Positions 9,374 to 18,056 of a DNA stretch of 64,000 nt are shown piece by piece; position 1 is the stretch's first letter, and the number at the start of each line of letters is the position of its first letter. A program made the position numbers and the translations under genes. This DNA comes from Methylophaga sp. OBS3 (GTDB lineage: Bacteria > Pseudomonadota > Gammaproteobacteria > Nitrosococcales > Methylophagaceae). The notes beneath the pieces are model-generated. The model was not told the DNA's origin, did not search any database, and saw only the letters and a program-made list of their open reading frames with translations. The stretch spans positions 434,001-498,000 of the forward strand of contig NZ_JAPDMU010000001.1 in NCBI RefSeq assembly GCF_026319325.1, written 5' to 3'.

Positions 9374-9825
9374 CCGATACCTACATCATTGATGAGCTAG
9401 TGCCACACTCCGGAACAATGTCATTGCTTACTCAGGTGACCAGTCATGGTGATGATTGGTTGGAAGCCGAAGTAGATATCACTCAGGCAAGTACTTTTGC
9501 TGAAAAAGACGGCGTGCCTACTTGGATTGGTGTTGAGTATTTAGCCCAAGCCATTGCGGCTTTTTCAGGTGTTCAGCAACGTAAACAAGCTGCGGGGCCA
9601 AGAGTAGGGTTTTTGCTGGGAACACGCAAGTATGAAGTTAATAAAACATTTTTTAACAATGGGTTAACGTTAAAACTTCGCGTGGAACGTGATATGGTTG
9701 GTGACAATGGTCTACATGTTTTTAATGGCTTTTTAACAGGGCCTGACGGTTTACAAGCGACGGCCAAGTTAAGTGTCTTTGAACCAGAAAATGCACAACA
9801 ATATATGAAGGAAAAAACATCATGA
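9370..9825 (+). CDS. ApeP-like 3-hydroxyacyl-ACP dehydratase
   Basis: A 151-residue hot-dog-fold protein. The N-terminal LVPHSGTMSLLTQV matches the region of FabZ-like proteins that carries the catalytic histidine (PHxxxMxLLD-like), and GVEYLAQAIAAFSGVQ matches the central helix. Together with the dehydratase domain fused to the ligase at 2-1477 it gives the pathway two dehydratases, as is known for aryl polyene systems, where they act on the growing 3-hydroxyacyl-ACP to form conjugated trans double bonds. ATGA overlaps on both sides. Confidence 0.85.
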   Translation: MTDTYIIDELVPHSGTMSLLTQVTSHGDDWLEAEVDITQASTFAEKDGVPTWIGVEYLAQAIAAFSGVQQRKQAAGPRVGFLLGTRKYEVNKTFFNNGLTLKLRVERDMVGDNGLHVFNGFLTGPDGLQATAKLSVFEPENAQQYMKEKTS

Positions 9826-10547
9826 TCGACACGGTTTTAGTTACCGGATCGAGTCGAGGAATTGGCAAAGCTATCGCCTTGCAATTGGCCAAAGATGGTT
9901 TTGATATTGTTTTGCATTGCCATAGTAAGCGAGCTCCTGCTGAGGAAGTTGCTGCTGAGATATCTGCAATGGGACAGCAGGCACGCATCCTACAATTTGA
10001 TATTGCTGACCGGCAACAATGTGAGTCGACGCTGCTTGACGATGTTGAGGCAAACGGTGCTTATTTTGGCGTCGTTTGTAATGCGGGTTTGGCTAGAGAT
10101 AATGCTTTTCCTGCAATGCCGGGCGAGGATTGGGATCTGGTCTTACGTACCAATCTTGATGGTTTTTACAATGTGTTACAGCCATTAATCATGCCAATGA
10201 TTAAGCGCCGAAAAGCAGGGCGTATTGTCACATTATCTTCTGTTTCTGGCGTTGCCGGAAATCGCGGTCAAGTTAACTATAGTGCCGCCAAAGCTGGGAT
10301 CATCGGTGCTACCAAAGCGCTGGCGATTGAGCTTGCTAAACGTAAAATCACGGTTAATTGTGTTGCACCAGGTCTTATCGAAACAGATATGACGGAAGAT
10401 GTTTTCATCGAAGAAGCGCTAAAAATGATACCTATGCAGCGTGTTGGAACGGTTGATGAGGTTGCTGCAACGGTTGGTTTTTTAATGTCTCCGGGCGCTG
10501 CTTATATTACGCGCCAAGTTATTTCCGTCAATGGTGGGATGGTTTAG
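9822..10547 (+). CDS. 3-ketoacyl-ACP reductase (FabG/ApeQ-like SDR)
   Basis: A 241-residue classical short-chain dehydrogenase. The cofactor motif TGSSRGIG is at residues 8-15, NAG at 87-89, and the catalytic set is S140, Y153 and K157 (VNYSAAKAGI). The tail ITRQVISVNGGMV is FabG-like. It reduces the 3-keto group after each condensation by the ketosynthase three genes' module upstream. It is the last gene of the pigment operon in this window: the next gene begins more than 100 bp later behind its own operator. No strong terminator is visible after it. Confidence 0.9.
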   Translation: MIDTVLVTGSSRGIGKAIALQLAKDGFDIVLHCHSKRAPAEEVAAEISAMGQQARILQFDIADRQQCESTLLDDVEANGAYFGVVCNAGLARDNAFPAMPGEDWDLVLRTNLDGFYNVLQPLIMPMIKRRKAGRIVTLSSVSGVAGNRGQVNYSAAKAGIIGATKALAIELAKRKITVNCVAPGLIETDMTEDVFIEEALKMIPMQRVGTVDEVAATVGFLMSPGAAYITRQVISVNGGMV

Positions 10548-10627
10548 TCCACCCAAGAATCTTTATCTTTAAATAAGTTTTAGTCCATTTGCCCAAATCT
10601 ACATTTTATATATTAGGTATTGCTAAT

Positions 10628-10641
10628 TTAGAATATTCTAA
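10628..10641. promoter_or_regulatory. Perfect 14-bp palindrome, probable BigR-type operator
   Basis: TTAGAATATTCTAA is a perfect inverted repeat lying 34 bp before the ArsR/BigR-like start codon, in an AT-rich segment that would also hold the promoter. BigR/YgaV repressors are known to bind AT-rich palindromes of this general form in front of their own operons. This is the only such palindrome noticed between the pigment genes and the regulator, so autoregulation by the adjacent gene product is the simple reading. Confidence 0.7.
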
Positions 10642-10674
10642 TATAATGGCGAGGAAGTGATTTGGAGAAGCCTT

Positions 10675-11013
10675 ATGGAACACCAGCAAGAAAATGTTTC
10701 GCCATTTAATCAGATGACAGCCCATGCAGAAGCTGCAGCTAACTTATTGAAGAAAATGAGTAATCCTCATCGATTAATGATCTTGTGTGCTTTGGCAACT
10801 GGCGAACGTTCCGTAAATGCACTGAATCAAAAAGTGATGCTCAGCCAGTCAGCACTTTCCCAGCACTTAGCAAGTTTGCGTGAGGCGGATTTAGTAACAA
10901 CACGCAAAGAAGGCCAAACCGTGTATTACCAATTAAAAGGTGACGATGCGATCAAAGTGATTGCTGTTCTGCAAAAGATTTATTGCCCAGATATGGCCGC
11001 TTCAAAGGCCTAA
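10675..11013 (+). CDS. bigR: ArsR-family persulfide-responsive repressor (BigR/SqrR-like)
   Basis: A 112-residue winged-helix repressor. The helix-turn-helix is around SQSALSQHLASLREADLV. Cysteines lie at C38 (RLMILCAL) and C104 (KIYCPD), the two positions used by BigR/SqrR/YgaV proteins to form a sulfide-induced di- or tetrasulfide; no metal-binding ArsR cysteine box is seen. I prefer ATG 10675 with GGAGAAG at 10664-10670 over the in-frame GTG 10657. It heads an operon with rhodanese, TauE-like permease and persulfide dioxygenase genes, the typical BigR target set, and has a palindrome just upstream. It likely represses the operon until sulfide or persulfide accumulates. Confidence 0.85.
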   Translation: MEHQQENVSPFNQMTAHAEAAANLLKKMSNPHRLMILCALATGERSVNALNQKVMLSQSALSQHLASLREADLVTTRKEGQTVYYQLKGDDAIKVIAVLQKIYCPDMAASKA

Positions 11014-11029
11014 ATTAAAAGGAAAAGTC

Positions 11030-11560
11030 ATGAATAAAACCATTCGTGCCAGTGAATTATTTGCTCAATCTAAACCAGAAGACTTGTGTTTAGTTGATGT
11101 TCGCACGGCTGCTGAAGTGCGCGCCGAATCATTACCCGGTGTGATTGCGATGCCAGTTGATTTGCTTGACGTCGCCAAACTCCAAGCAGCACTTGATGCT
11201 CGTGGCAATACTGATGAACCGGTGTATTTGGTCTGCCAATCTGGTAAGCGTGCTCAGATCGCAGCCGACAAACTTGAAGGCAAGTTAAAGCAACCCGTCA
11301 TTGTGATTGAAGAGGGCATGAATGCCATCAAACAATGCGGTGTTCGTTGCCTACAAGGTAAAACGTCAGCAATAAGCTTAGAGAGGCAAGTACGGATCAC
11401 AGCCGGTGCTTTGGTGTTACTTGGCGTGATGTTGGGATTTGTGGTTCATACCGGTTTCTTTGGGTTAAGTGCATTTGTTGGGGCTGGCCTTATGTTTTCG
11501 GGGATTACCGATACCTGTGCCATGGGCATGTTAATCGCCAAAGCGCCTTGGAATCGCTAA
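11030..11560 (+). CDS. Rhodanese with C-terminal DUF2892 membrane domain (YgaP-like)
   Basis: A 176-residue protein with an N-terminal rhodanese domain (about residues 1-105; catalytic C69 in CQSGKRA, the CxxGxR loop) and a C-terminal DUF2892 two-helix membrane domain (about 120-170, with the GxTDTCAMGM tail). This is the layout of E. coli YgaP, an inner-membrane rhodanese. It handles sulfane sulfur (persulfide/thiosulfate transfer) at the inner membrane. The start ATG 11030 follows AAAAGGAAAAG. It lies 16 bp after the BigR-like gene and 13 bp before the TauE-like permease gene. Confidence 0.85.
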   Translation: MNKTIRASELFAQSKPEDLCLVDVRTAAEVRAESLPGVIAMPVDLLDVAKLQAALDARGNTDEPVYLVCQSGKRAQIAADKLEGKLKQPVIVIEEGMNAIKQCGVRCLQGKTSAISLERQVRITAGALVLLGVMLGFVVHTGFFGLSAFVGAGLMFSGITDTCAMGMLIAKAPWNR

Positions 11561-11573
11561 AGGCGATTTATTT

Positions 11574-12413
11574 ATGCTGCTGTTAATTGGCATTGTTATC
11601 GGCTTGGTATTGGGTCTAACCGGCGCTGGCGGTTCAGTATTTGCTGTACCGTTGTTGCTTATCGTTGCTGGCTTAGATATGCACCAAGCTATCGGCTTGT
11701 CACTGTTAGCTGTTGCCGCCAGTGCCATTTTCGGCAGTTTACGGTTTAGTAATAGACAACCTGTTCTATGGATTCCGGCATGGATATTATCGATATCCGG
11801 TATTGCCATTGTGCCGTTTGGCCAGTGGTTGGCATTACAGTTTAATGAGTCGACTTTAATTATCGGCTTTAGCATTCTTGCTGTGTTGATTGCCATACGC
11901 ATGTGGCGGTTGGCCGTTAATGAACCCGCTTTATCTGCGATTACCCGTGCAAGTGATTTAAGTAATGAGAATGCCAGCGGTTTATTGTGCCGGTTAAGCC
12001 CAACAGGGCAATTTCAAATGCGGCCTCGATGTGTCAGTGGTTTATTAGTCGGCGGCATGTTGGTTGGGCTGTTATCTGGCTTATTTGGTGTTGGTGGTGG
12101 CTTTTTAATTGTGCCGCTGCTGTTATTTCTCTCTCAGGTCAACATGATGCAGGCCGTCAGTACCTCGCTGATCGTTATCAGTGTAATCAGCACTATTGGC
12201 TTTATTAGCCATGTGTTACTGGTTTGGCAAAGTGGCGAAGTATTGCCAGTAGCATGGATGATTTGGCTGTTAATTGGCGGCATTAGCGGTATGTTTTTGG
12301 GGCAAAAGCTGACGCATAAAATTGCGAATGCCAAATTACAAAATCTATTCGCGTTTACCTTATTTTTCATGGCGTTAACAATGGTGGCCTTTCATTTTTT
12401 AGTGGGTGGGTAA
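11574..12413 (+). CDS. TauE/SafE-family permease (probable sulfite/sulfur anion exporter)
   Basis: A 279-residue, eight- to nine-helix membrane protein of the TauE/SafE (DUF81) family, with the two internal repeats marked by glycine-rich blocks GLTGAGGSVFAVPLL (near residue 16) and GLLSGLFGVGGGFLIVPLL (near residue 163). In BigR operons this protein is thought to export sulfite or thiosulfate made by the persulfide dioxygenase. It lies between the rhodanese and dioxygenase genes. A polar linker of about 50 residues between the halves (around residues 110-150) is longer than usual. Confidence 0.85.
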   Translation: MLLLIGIVIGLVLGLTGAGGSVFAVPLLLIVAGLDMHQAIGLSLLAVAASAIFGSLRFSNRQPVLWIPAWILSISGIAIVPFGQWLALQFNESTLIIGFSILAVLIAIRMWRLAVNEPALSAITRASDLSNENASGLLCRLSPTGQFQMRPRCVSGLLVGGMLVGLLSGLFGVGGGFLIVPLLLFLSQVNMMQAVSTSLIVISVISTIGFISHVLLVWQSGEVLPVAWMIWLLIGGISGMFLGQKLTHKIANAKLQNLFAFTLFFMALTMVAFHFLVGG

Positions 12414-12417
12414 GCTA

Positions 12418-13125
12418 ATGATTTTCAGACAATTATTTGATAAAAATTCCAGCACTTATACTTATCTTCTGGCTGATGAGCTCAGTCGTGAGGCTGTGTT
12501 AATTGATCCTGTCATTGAAGAAACTGACAGTTATCTTCGATTGCTTAGCGAGTTAGACCTGCACTTAAAAGTCGCTATGGACACTCACACCCATGCAGAT
12601 CACATCACCGCGCTGGGTAAATTACGAACAGCGACAGGCTGTCAGACATTGATGGGCGTTCAAGCAGGCTCAGCCTGTGCCAGTGGTCAATTTGTTGATC
12701 AACAAGTGATAGAGGTGGGTCGGTTAAACATTAAAACCATCCATACGCCAGGTCATACCGATGATTCGTATAGTTTTGTCCTAGAAGAAGCAGGACAGAC
12801 CTATTTATTTAGCGGTGATACCTTATTGATTCGGGGGACAGGGCGCACTGATTTTCAAAATGGTGATGCTATTGAGCAATACCACAGCTTGTTTGATGTA
12901 TTACTGACATTGCCTGATAACACCTTGGTTTATCCCGGCCATGATTACAAAGGCTGGATGGTCAGCAGCATCATCGAAGAAAAAACGCATAATCCAAGGC
13001 TACAAGTAAGCAGTGCCATTGAATATAAACAGCTGATGGATAATTTAAACTTGCCTAATCCAAAACTTATGGATGTTGCCGTGCCTGCAAATAGAGCTTG
13101 TGGTAACAGCATTTCTCAAAATTGA
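12418..13125 (+). CDS. Persulfide dioxygenase (ETHE1/Blh-like metallo-beta-lactamase fold)
   Basis: A 235-residue ETHE1-type protein. The metal motif THTHADH gives H57, H59, D61 and H62; H113 (TPGHTDDS) and D134 (FSGDTLLIRGTGRTDF) complete the iron site. The GTGRTDFQ segment is characteristic of persulfide dioxygenases rather than glyoxalase II. It oxidises glutathione persulfide to sulfite, which the neighbouring TauE-like permease may export. I use ATG 12418; the in-frame GTG 12406 would overlap the permease gene. A strong hairpin follows the stop codon. Confidence 0.88.
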   Translation: MIFRQLFDKNSSTYTYLLADELSREAVLIDPVIEETDSYLRLLSELDLHLKVAMDTHTHADHITALGKLRTATGCQTLMGVQAGSACASGQFVDQQVIEVGRLNIKTIHTPGHTDDSYSFVLEEAGQTYLFSGDTLLIRGTGRTDFQNGDAIEQYHSLFDVLLTLPDNTLVYPGHDYKGWMVSSIIEEKTHNPRLQVSSAIEYKQLMDNLNLPNPKLMDVAVPANRACGNSISQN

Positions 13126-13128
13126 AGA

Positions 13129-13152
13129 TTTCGCCCCAATTTAGGGGCGAAA
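13129..13152 (+). terminator. Hairpin after the persulfide operon
   Basis: TTTCGCCCC and GGGGCGAAA form a perfect 9-bp stem with a 6-nt AATTTA loop, starting 3 bp after the dioxygenase stop codon. No long T-run follows, so it may act as a weak or symmetric terminator or as an mRNA 3'-end stabiliser. Confidence 0.65.
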
Positions 13153-13348
13153 CAGTTCACAAAACCTTAACTTAGCCGCAACCTTTGGGTATGTTGGCTT
13201 TCAGAATGTTGTTACTCTATGAGCTTTGTGTTCATTGCTGTAGATAAAAATAGCTGTTTTGTCTCGGTTATTTGAACAATCCATTTTGAAGCTAACTTGA
13301 TGTTACTAAAGTAAAACATCAGGTTAATAAGGATGTTTATTTTTCTGA

Positions 13349-15745
13349 ATGAATCCGATTAATGCAGATGCGTCTGTCAAAACACATCTCGGTATCACTC
13401 TTGCCGTCATTGTTATCGCGGCAATAGGGAATCTGTTTGATTTCCCTGATATTCCCGTTCCAGCAATTGGATTTGAACTTAGCGTTAGTCTTGCTGCTGT
13501 CCTGCGCTATAACTACAAAATCATTCCAGCCATATTTCTAGGTGTTTTAATCTCCCAAACATTACTTTACTCACCGCCATTAATTGGTCTTGGGATGGCA
13601 ATTTCATGCATCGTCGCTTCATTATTGGGGCGCTGGAGCATGGTGTATTTTGATCATTTTGATAACAACCTAGAAAACCGTGACAGTGTCATCAGCCTGT
13701 TAATTTGGGGCAGTGGTATTGCTGCGATGATTTCAACCTTAGGTTGTTTACTGTGGTTGGATACCTTTAATCCAGGTCAGCAAGTTAGCTTTCAAGCATT
13801 TATCCATACGTGGATGTGGACAGCGATGGGGGTGATTTTAATCGGTCCACGATTGCTGTTATTGGGTAAACATCACTTTGGTAAGGTGCATTACGATAAA
13901 CGCCAAGTGCTGTGGTTAATTGCCATTATCACGTCTTGTCTGTTGGTATTTACCGATATTTTTAGTTATGACGTTTTAGGCCATTTATTTTTACCGTTTG
14001 TTTTCTATCCGTTAATTGTTTGGGGTGCTCTGTATGTTGGTTTAAGTGCAGTTTATACCGGCGTATTTCTGATCTTTATGGCTACTTATGGTAGCTATCA
14101 CTCGGGAATTGGTTTTTACAGTTACATCTCTGAAGGTATTAATTTAGAGATTTGGTCATTCATCATGTCATTGCTTATTACCGGCTTAGCGGTGGGGATC
14201 AGTCAGGTACAGCGTGAAAAAGCTGAGTGGAAAGCCGCCAGTAGTCAGATGGATGATTTGCTGTCTCGTACATCAATGACATTAAGAACGTTATTGATGC
14301 TCCAATGTAAGACGGCGGTTAACGATGTAAAAGGATGTTATTCAGCAATATTTTTGGTTGAGCAGCCCGGTAAATTGAAATTGGAGTCTCAATACAATTT
14401 ACCCGAAGCATTTATTAAACCTTTCTCAACATCGGATTTTTATCAACTTGATTCACCGATTCGTGAGTGTTTTATCCAAGAAGACGTTGTCAGTTCAGTA
14501 GAAAACCCAACACGGTGGCTACATATGAATTCGGATGTGCCGCATTGGGGCGGTGTGCATTGTTTTCCGATTTTGGATTTGTTCCATAAACCGCTGGGTG
14601 TTCTCTGTGTTTTTTATAGCTCGACGGCACGTTTTCAGTTGGCAGATTTAGAAACATTACAACGGATTGCTTATCAATCTTCATTACTAATTGTGCGAAA
14701 ACGGGCTGAGTTAGCAGCGGAGAAAAAGCACCGTGAAGTCGAAAATGAGAGAGCATTTTTAAGAGCTATCATCGATGCTAATCCCGATATGATGTTTATC
14801 GAGGATCACGAACGTAAGCTAACGCACACTAATCGTTCCTTTGAGGCCTTAACAGGCTTAGATCAAAAACAAGCACTGGGTATGCCGTCTGAAGATGTGT
14901 TCTCACGTAGCTTTTCATCACTAACATCAAATATGAGCTGGAAAATCTTACAGGGTGAAGCTGGCTTATTACGTGAAGAAGTCTGGATCAGAAAACCAGA
15001 CGACTCAGCGATGTTATTTGACTTGGTTAAAGCACCAATGCGGGATATCGAGGGCAATATACGCGGGGTCATCAGTATTGGTCGCGATATTACCGAGCAA
15101 CGTGAGGTCGAAGCAGAGCTTGTCACCATTACCGAAGATCAGCAACGGTCAATCGGCCAAGAGTTACATGATGGCGTTGGCCAGAAAGTGGTTGGCATTT
15201 CGTTTTTAGCGAAGTCTTTATCTCAAGTTTTGAAACCGAAACTACCGGACATGGCGGATAAAGCTGAGACACTCGCAACTCAGGTGAATGAAGTCATCTC
15301 TGAAATTCGCCGTTTAGCGCGAGGACTATTACCCATTGAGATCGAGTCGAACGGACTAAATGCCGCGTTGGAAAGTTTTAGTCGAAACACCTCAAAGACG
15401 TTTAATGTTGATTGTCAGTACAAGCCTGATGGTGAGGTCTTACTCCAAGATCGAATTGTTTCATTGCACTTATTCCGTATTGTCCAAGAAGCGGTAAATA
15501 ATGCGATAAGACACGGTAAAGCCACTCAAATTGACGTGATGCTGAAAGTGAGACCCAATTTGTTGTCGCTGACAATTAAAGATAATGGTCAAGGTTTTGA
15601 CCATGAAATTTACCAACAAGGAAATAAATTGAGCGGTGTTGGTTTACAGTCGATGGTTTACCGCGCTAAGCTTATTAAAGCCAAAGTGTCGTTCTCAAAA
15701 CCGGCTGATCAAGGGTTTATCGTCACAGTTTTCAGGCAGTCTTAA
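13349..15745 (+). CDS. MASE1-GAF-PAS hybrid sensor histidine kinase (NarX-type HisKA_3)
   Basis: A 798-residue membrane sensor kinase. Residues about 1-290 hold 8 or so hydrophobic helices of MASE1 type; then a GAF-like domain (about 300-450), a PAS domain (about 465-590, DANPDMMFIEDHERKL), a HisKA_3 dimerisation domain with H607 in QELHDGVGQ, and a HATPase with DNGQGFD. The ligand is unknown. The response-regulator gene follows 247 bp later, and the exopolysaccharide operon directly after that, so the pair probably controls polysaccharide output. The 223 bp upstream hold the terminator of the persulfide operon and no other gene I can support; the ribosome-binding site is poor. Confidence 0.88.
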   Translation: MNPINADASVKTHLGITLAVIVIAAIGNLFDFPDIPVPAIGFELSVSLAAVLRYNYKIIPAIFLGVLISQTLLYSPPLIGLGMAISCIVASLLGRWSMVYFDHFDNNLENRDSVISLLIWGSGIAAMISTLGCLLWLDTFNPGQQVSFQAFIHTWMWTAMGVILIGPRLLLLGKHHFGKVHYDKRQVLWLIAIITSCLLVFTDIFSYDVLGHLFLPFVFYPLIVWGALYVGLSAVYTGVFLIFMATYGSYHSGIGFYSYISEGINLEIWSFIMSLLITGLAVGISQVQREKAEWKAASSQMDDLLSRTSMTLRTLLMLQCKTAVNDVKGCYSAIFLVEQPGKLKLESQYNLPEAFIKPFSTSDFYQLDSPIRECFIQEDVVSSVENPTRWLHMNSDVPHWGGVHCFPILDLFHKPLGVLCVFYSSTARFQLADLETLQRIAYQSSLLIVRKRAELAAEKKHREVENERAFLRAIIDANPDMMFIEDHERKLTHTNRSFEALTGLDQKQALGMPSEDVFSRSFSSLTSNMSWKILQGEAGLLREEVWIRKPDDSAMLFDLVKAPMRDIEGNIRGVISIGRDITEQREVEAELVTITEDQQRSIGQELHDGVGQKVVGISFLAKSLSQVLKPKLPDMADKAETLATQVNEVISEIRRLARGLLPIEIESNGLNAALESFSRNTSKTFNVDCQYKPDGEVLLQDRIVSLHLFRIVQEAVNNAIRHGKATQIDVMLKVRPNLLSLTIKDNGQGFDHEIYQQGNKLSGVGLQSMVYRAKLIKAKVSFSKPADQGFIVTVFRQS

Positions 15746-15992
15746 AAAGCGCGCAGAAGCGCTACAGCAAAGCCAGTTACGCTAGCTGGTTGATTCAATT
15801 GGGAAAATTTTCATCATTTTTCTTCTTTTTTTTCCGTTTTAACAATCCCCCTTTTGCGGTATGGCTAAAAAAGGCCTTACCAATTTTAACTACAGGATTT
15901 CGTTTTGTTAGCTCAATAACAAGACACAAGTCACATCTGAATTTTTTTCGGAATGATAACTTGTGGGTCCTTTTGGTAACTGAGGGAAGTAC
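15746..15992. other. Gap between sensor kinase and response regulator; no gene
   Basis: A 247-bp stretch with a weak AGCGC/GCGCT hairpin at 15748-15763, then a T-rich tract around 15810-15840 that could end the kinase transcript, and probably a separate promoter for the regulator. A frame open from 15790 to 15996 is T-rich and low-complexity and is not supported as a gene. Confidence 0.5.
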
Positions 15993-16646
15993 ATGACCGA
16001 TGAATTAATCAGAGTCATGCTGGTTGAAGATCATCAACTGGTTAGACAAGGCATGTCTCTACTAATCAATGAACAAGATGACATGAACGTTGTTCATGAA
16101 GCGAGCAACGTCAATGATGCCAAACAACATCTTCAGTCTGCTGCTAGCAGTATAGATGTGGTGATTGTTGATATTTCGCTGGATGGTGTATCCGGGTTTG
16201 AATTAATTAAATGGCTCAAAATTCACCACCCACAATTACCTTCTCTAGCAATTTCGATGCACGATGAGCTTTTATACGCTGAGCGTGCCATTCAAACGGG
16301 TGCAAGTGGCTATATCATGAAGCAGGAAGCTTCAGACAAAGTTATTCAGGGAATACGCACCGTTCATTCCGGTGGAATCATGCTGAGTGATTCAATGCGA
16401 GCCAAGATGGAGAGTCCCGATGGCAGCAATAACAACTCAGTTATAGATAATCTGACTTATCGTGAATACGAAGTCTTTCAGTTGCTAGCCCAAGGTAAAA
16501 CAACCAGTGAAATAGCAAAGCTGAATAGCCGTAGCGTGAAAACAATTGAGGCGCATCGAGCCAATATCCGGAAAAAACTGGGACTCTCAGATGGTAATGC
16601 TTTAATGCGATATGCAATCCAAATGCATAGTGAAACTACCACCTAA
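15993..16646 (+). CDS. NarL/LuxR-family response regulator (exopolysaccharide locus)
   Basis: A 217-residue regulator: receiver domain (residues 1-120; phospho-acceptor D60 in VVIVDISLDG, acidic pocket E12/D13) and a C-terminal LuxR helix-turn-helix (about 150-210, LTYREYEVFQLLAQGKTTSE). The start ATG 15993 has GAGGGAAG just upstream. It is the evident partner of the MASE1 kinase. It lies 27 bp before the initiating sugar transferase of the exopolysaccharide operon, so direct activation of that operon is a reasonable inference. Confidence 0.88.
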   Translation: MTDELIRVMLVEDHQLVRQGMSLLINEQDDMNVVHEASNVNDAKQHLQSAASSIDVVIVDISLDGVSGFELIKWLKIHHPQLPSLAISMHDELLYAERAIQTGASGYIMKQEASDKVIQGIRTVHSGGIMLSDSMRAKMESPDGSNNNSVIDNLTYREYEVFQLLAQGKTTSEIAKLNSRSVKTIEAHRANIRKKLGLSDGNALMRYAIQMHSETTT

Positions 16647-16673
16647 TAAAAATTAAATATAAGGAATCCAGGA

Positions 16674-18056
16674 ATGGCAACTTTGCCTATTATTACCCAC
16701 GGTAACCTTTCTCTTACCTCATTACTAAAGCATGTTATTGAACCTGTTGTTGCCGCTCTGACACTGATGTCGGTGGTAGCTTTTTATGGGTATGCATTCA
16801 ATCTTAAATACACCATTTTATGCCTGTTGATTTTGGTCATTACCTATCCCGGTGAGTGGATCACATCAACAGTGCAGCGTTTTGCTAGAAGATTGATTTC
16901 TTCTTGGCTAATTATCGTCATATTACTGTTACTGCTCGGCTACGGTACGGAAACACTTCAATACTACCCAAGAGAAGTCGTGATGACGTGGGTGATACTG
17001 ACGCCGATTACCGTGTTGGTAACCAGCGTTCTTATCAAGATGATTGTCGGTAGTATCCAAATTGTTAAAAGTGGTAACAAAAAAGCTATTGTTATCGGTG
17101 CAAATGACTTGGGTGGGACTTTTACTTCAAGAATGAACAACGATGAATTTAATATGATTAATGTCGTTGGCTTTTTTGATAACCAGGCATCACTGCCAGT
17201 ACTCCGAAATACCGAAGTACCATTACTCGGTGATATGTCAGATGTCGCCAACTACTGTAAAACGCATCAAGTCGATAATGTTTATATCGCGTTACCAATG
17301 GCAGCTCAGCCACGCATCTTGCAGTTGTTAGATGATCTGCGTGATACCACGGTATCGATTTACTTTCTGCCTGACTTATTCCTGTATGACATGATTCAAG
17401 CAAGAATTGATACGGTTAACGGTGTGCCAATTGTCGGGGTATGTGAAAGTCCGTTCCTTGGTGTAAATGGTGTCATCAAACGTATTAGTGACATTGTGCT
17501 GTCTGCGATTATTTTGGTGATGATTTCACCCGTTCTGATTGCGTTAGCCATTGGCGTGAAGATGAGCTCTCCGGGGCCAATTTTGTTCAAACAATTCCGT
17601 TATGGCCTCGATGGCAGCAAAATTCTGGTTTATAAATTCCGGTCAATGCGAGTCCATAAAGCTGAGGAATTTGTGAAACAAGCGACCAAGGATGATGACC
17701 GTATTACCAAGTTTGGTCAGTTTATTCGTAAAACGTCACTCGATGAGCTGCCACAATTTATCAATGTGTTTCAGGGGCGGATGAGTATTGTTGGTCCACG
17801 TCCACATGCGGTTTCGCACAATGAGGAATACCGTAAGCTGATTAAAGGCTACATGGTAAGACACATGGTTAAACCCGGCATTACGGGTTGGGCGCAGGTT
17901 AATGGTTATCGCGGTGAAACAGAAACACTCGATAAAATGGAAAACCGTATCCGTTTCGATCTGGATTACCTACGACATTGGTCGTTGTATTTAGATCTTT
18001 GGATCATTTTGAGAACGGTAATGGTCGTTTTCAGAGGGGACGAAAACGCCTATTAA
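16674..18056 (+). CDS. Undecaprenyl-phosphate sugar-1-phosphate transferase (WcaJ/EpsB-like, initiating enzyme)
   Basis: A 460-residue polyisoprenyl-phosphate hexose-1-phosphate transferase. The N-terminal half has four or five transmembrane helices and a CoA-binding-like Rossmann domain (about residues 130-250). The C-terminal catalytic domain starts at KRISDIVLSAIILVMISPVL and includes SPGPILFKQFRYG, KFRSMRVH, DELPQFINVFQGRMSIVGPRP and KPGITGWAQVNGYRGE. It transfers a hexose-1-phosphate, probably glucose, to undecaprenyl phosphate at the inner membrane and starts repeat-unit assembly. It is the first structural gene of the 16.7-43.6 kb exopolysaccharide locus. Sugar specificity is inferred from the family. 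Confidence 0.9.
   Translation: MATLPIITHGNLSLTSLLKHVIEPVVAALTLMSVVAFYGYAFNLKYTILCLLILVITYPGEWITSTVQRFARRLISSWLIIVILLLLLGYGTETLQYYPREVVMTWVILTPITVLVTSVLIKMIVGSIQIVKSGNKKAIVIGANDLGGTFTSRMNNDEFNMINVVGFFDNQASLPVLRNTEVPLLGDMSDVANYCKTHQVDNVYIALPMAAQPRILQLLDDLRDTTVSIYFLPDLFLYDMIQARIDTVNGVPIVGVCESPFLGVNGVIKRISDIVLSAIILVMISPVLIALAIGVKMSSPGPILFKQFRYGLDGSKILVYKFRSMRVHKAEEFVKQATKDDDRITKFGQFIRKTSLDELPQFINVFQGRMSIVGPRPHAVSHNEEYRKLIKGYMVRHMVKPGITGWAQVNGYRGETETLDKMENRIRFDLDYLRHWSLYLDLWIILRTVMVVFRGDENAY

Noticed and set aside
13333..13362. Nine-residue ATG frame overlapping the sensor kinase start
   Set aside because: Ribosome-binding site is too close to the ATG and nothing suggests an attenuation peptide.
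15790..15996. 68-codon frame between the sensor kinase and the response regulator
   Set aside because: It covers a T-rich low-complexity tract (a run of Phe codons), has no ribosome-binding site and overlaps the true regulator start.
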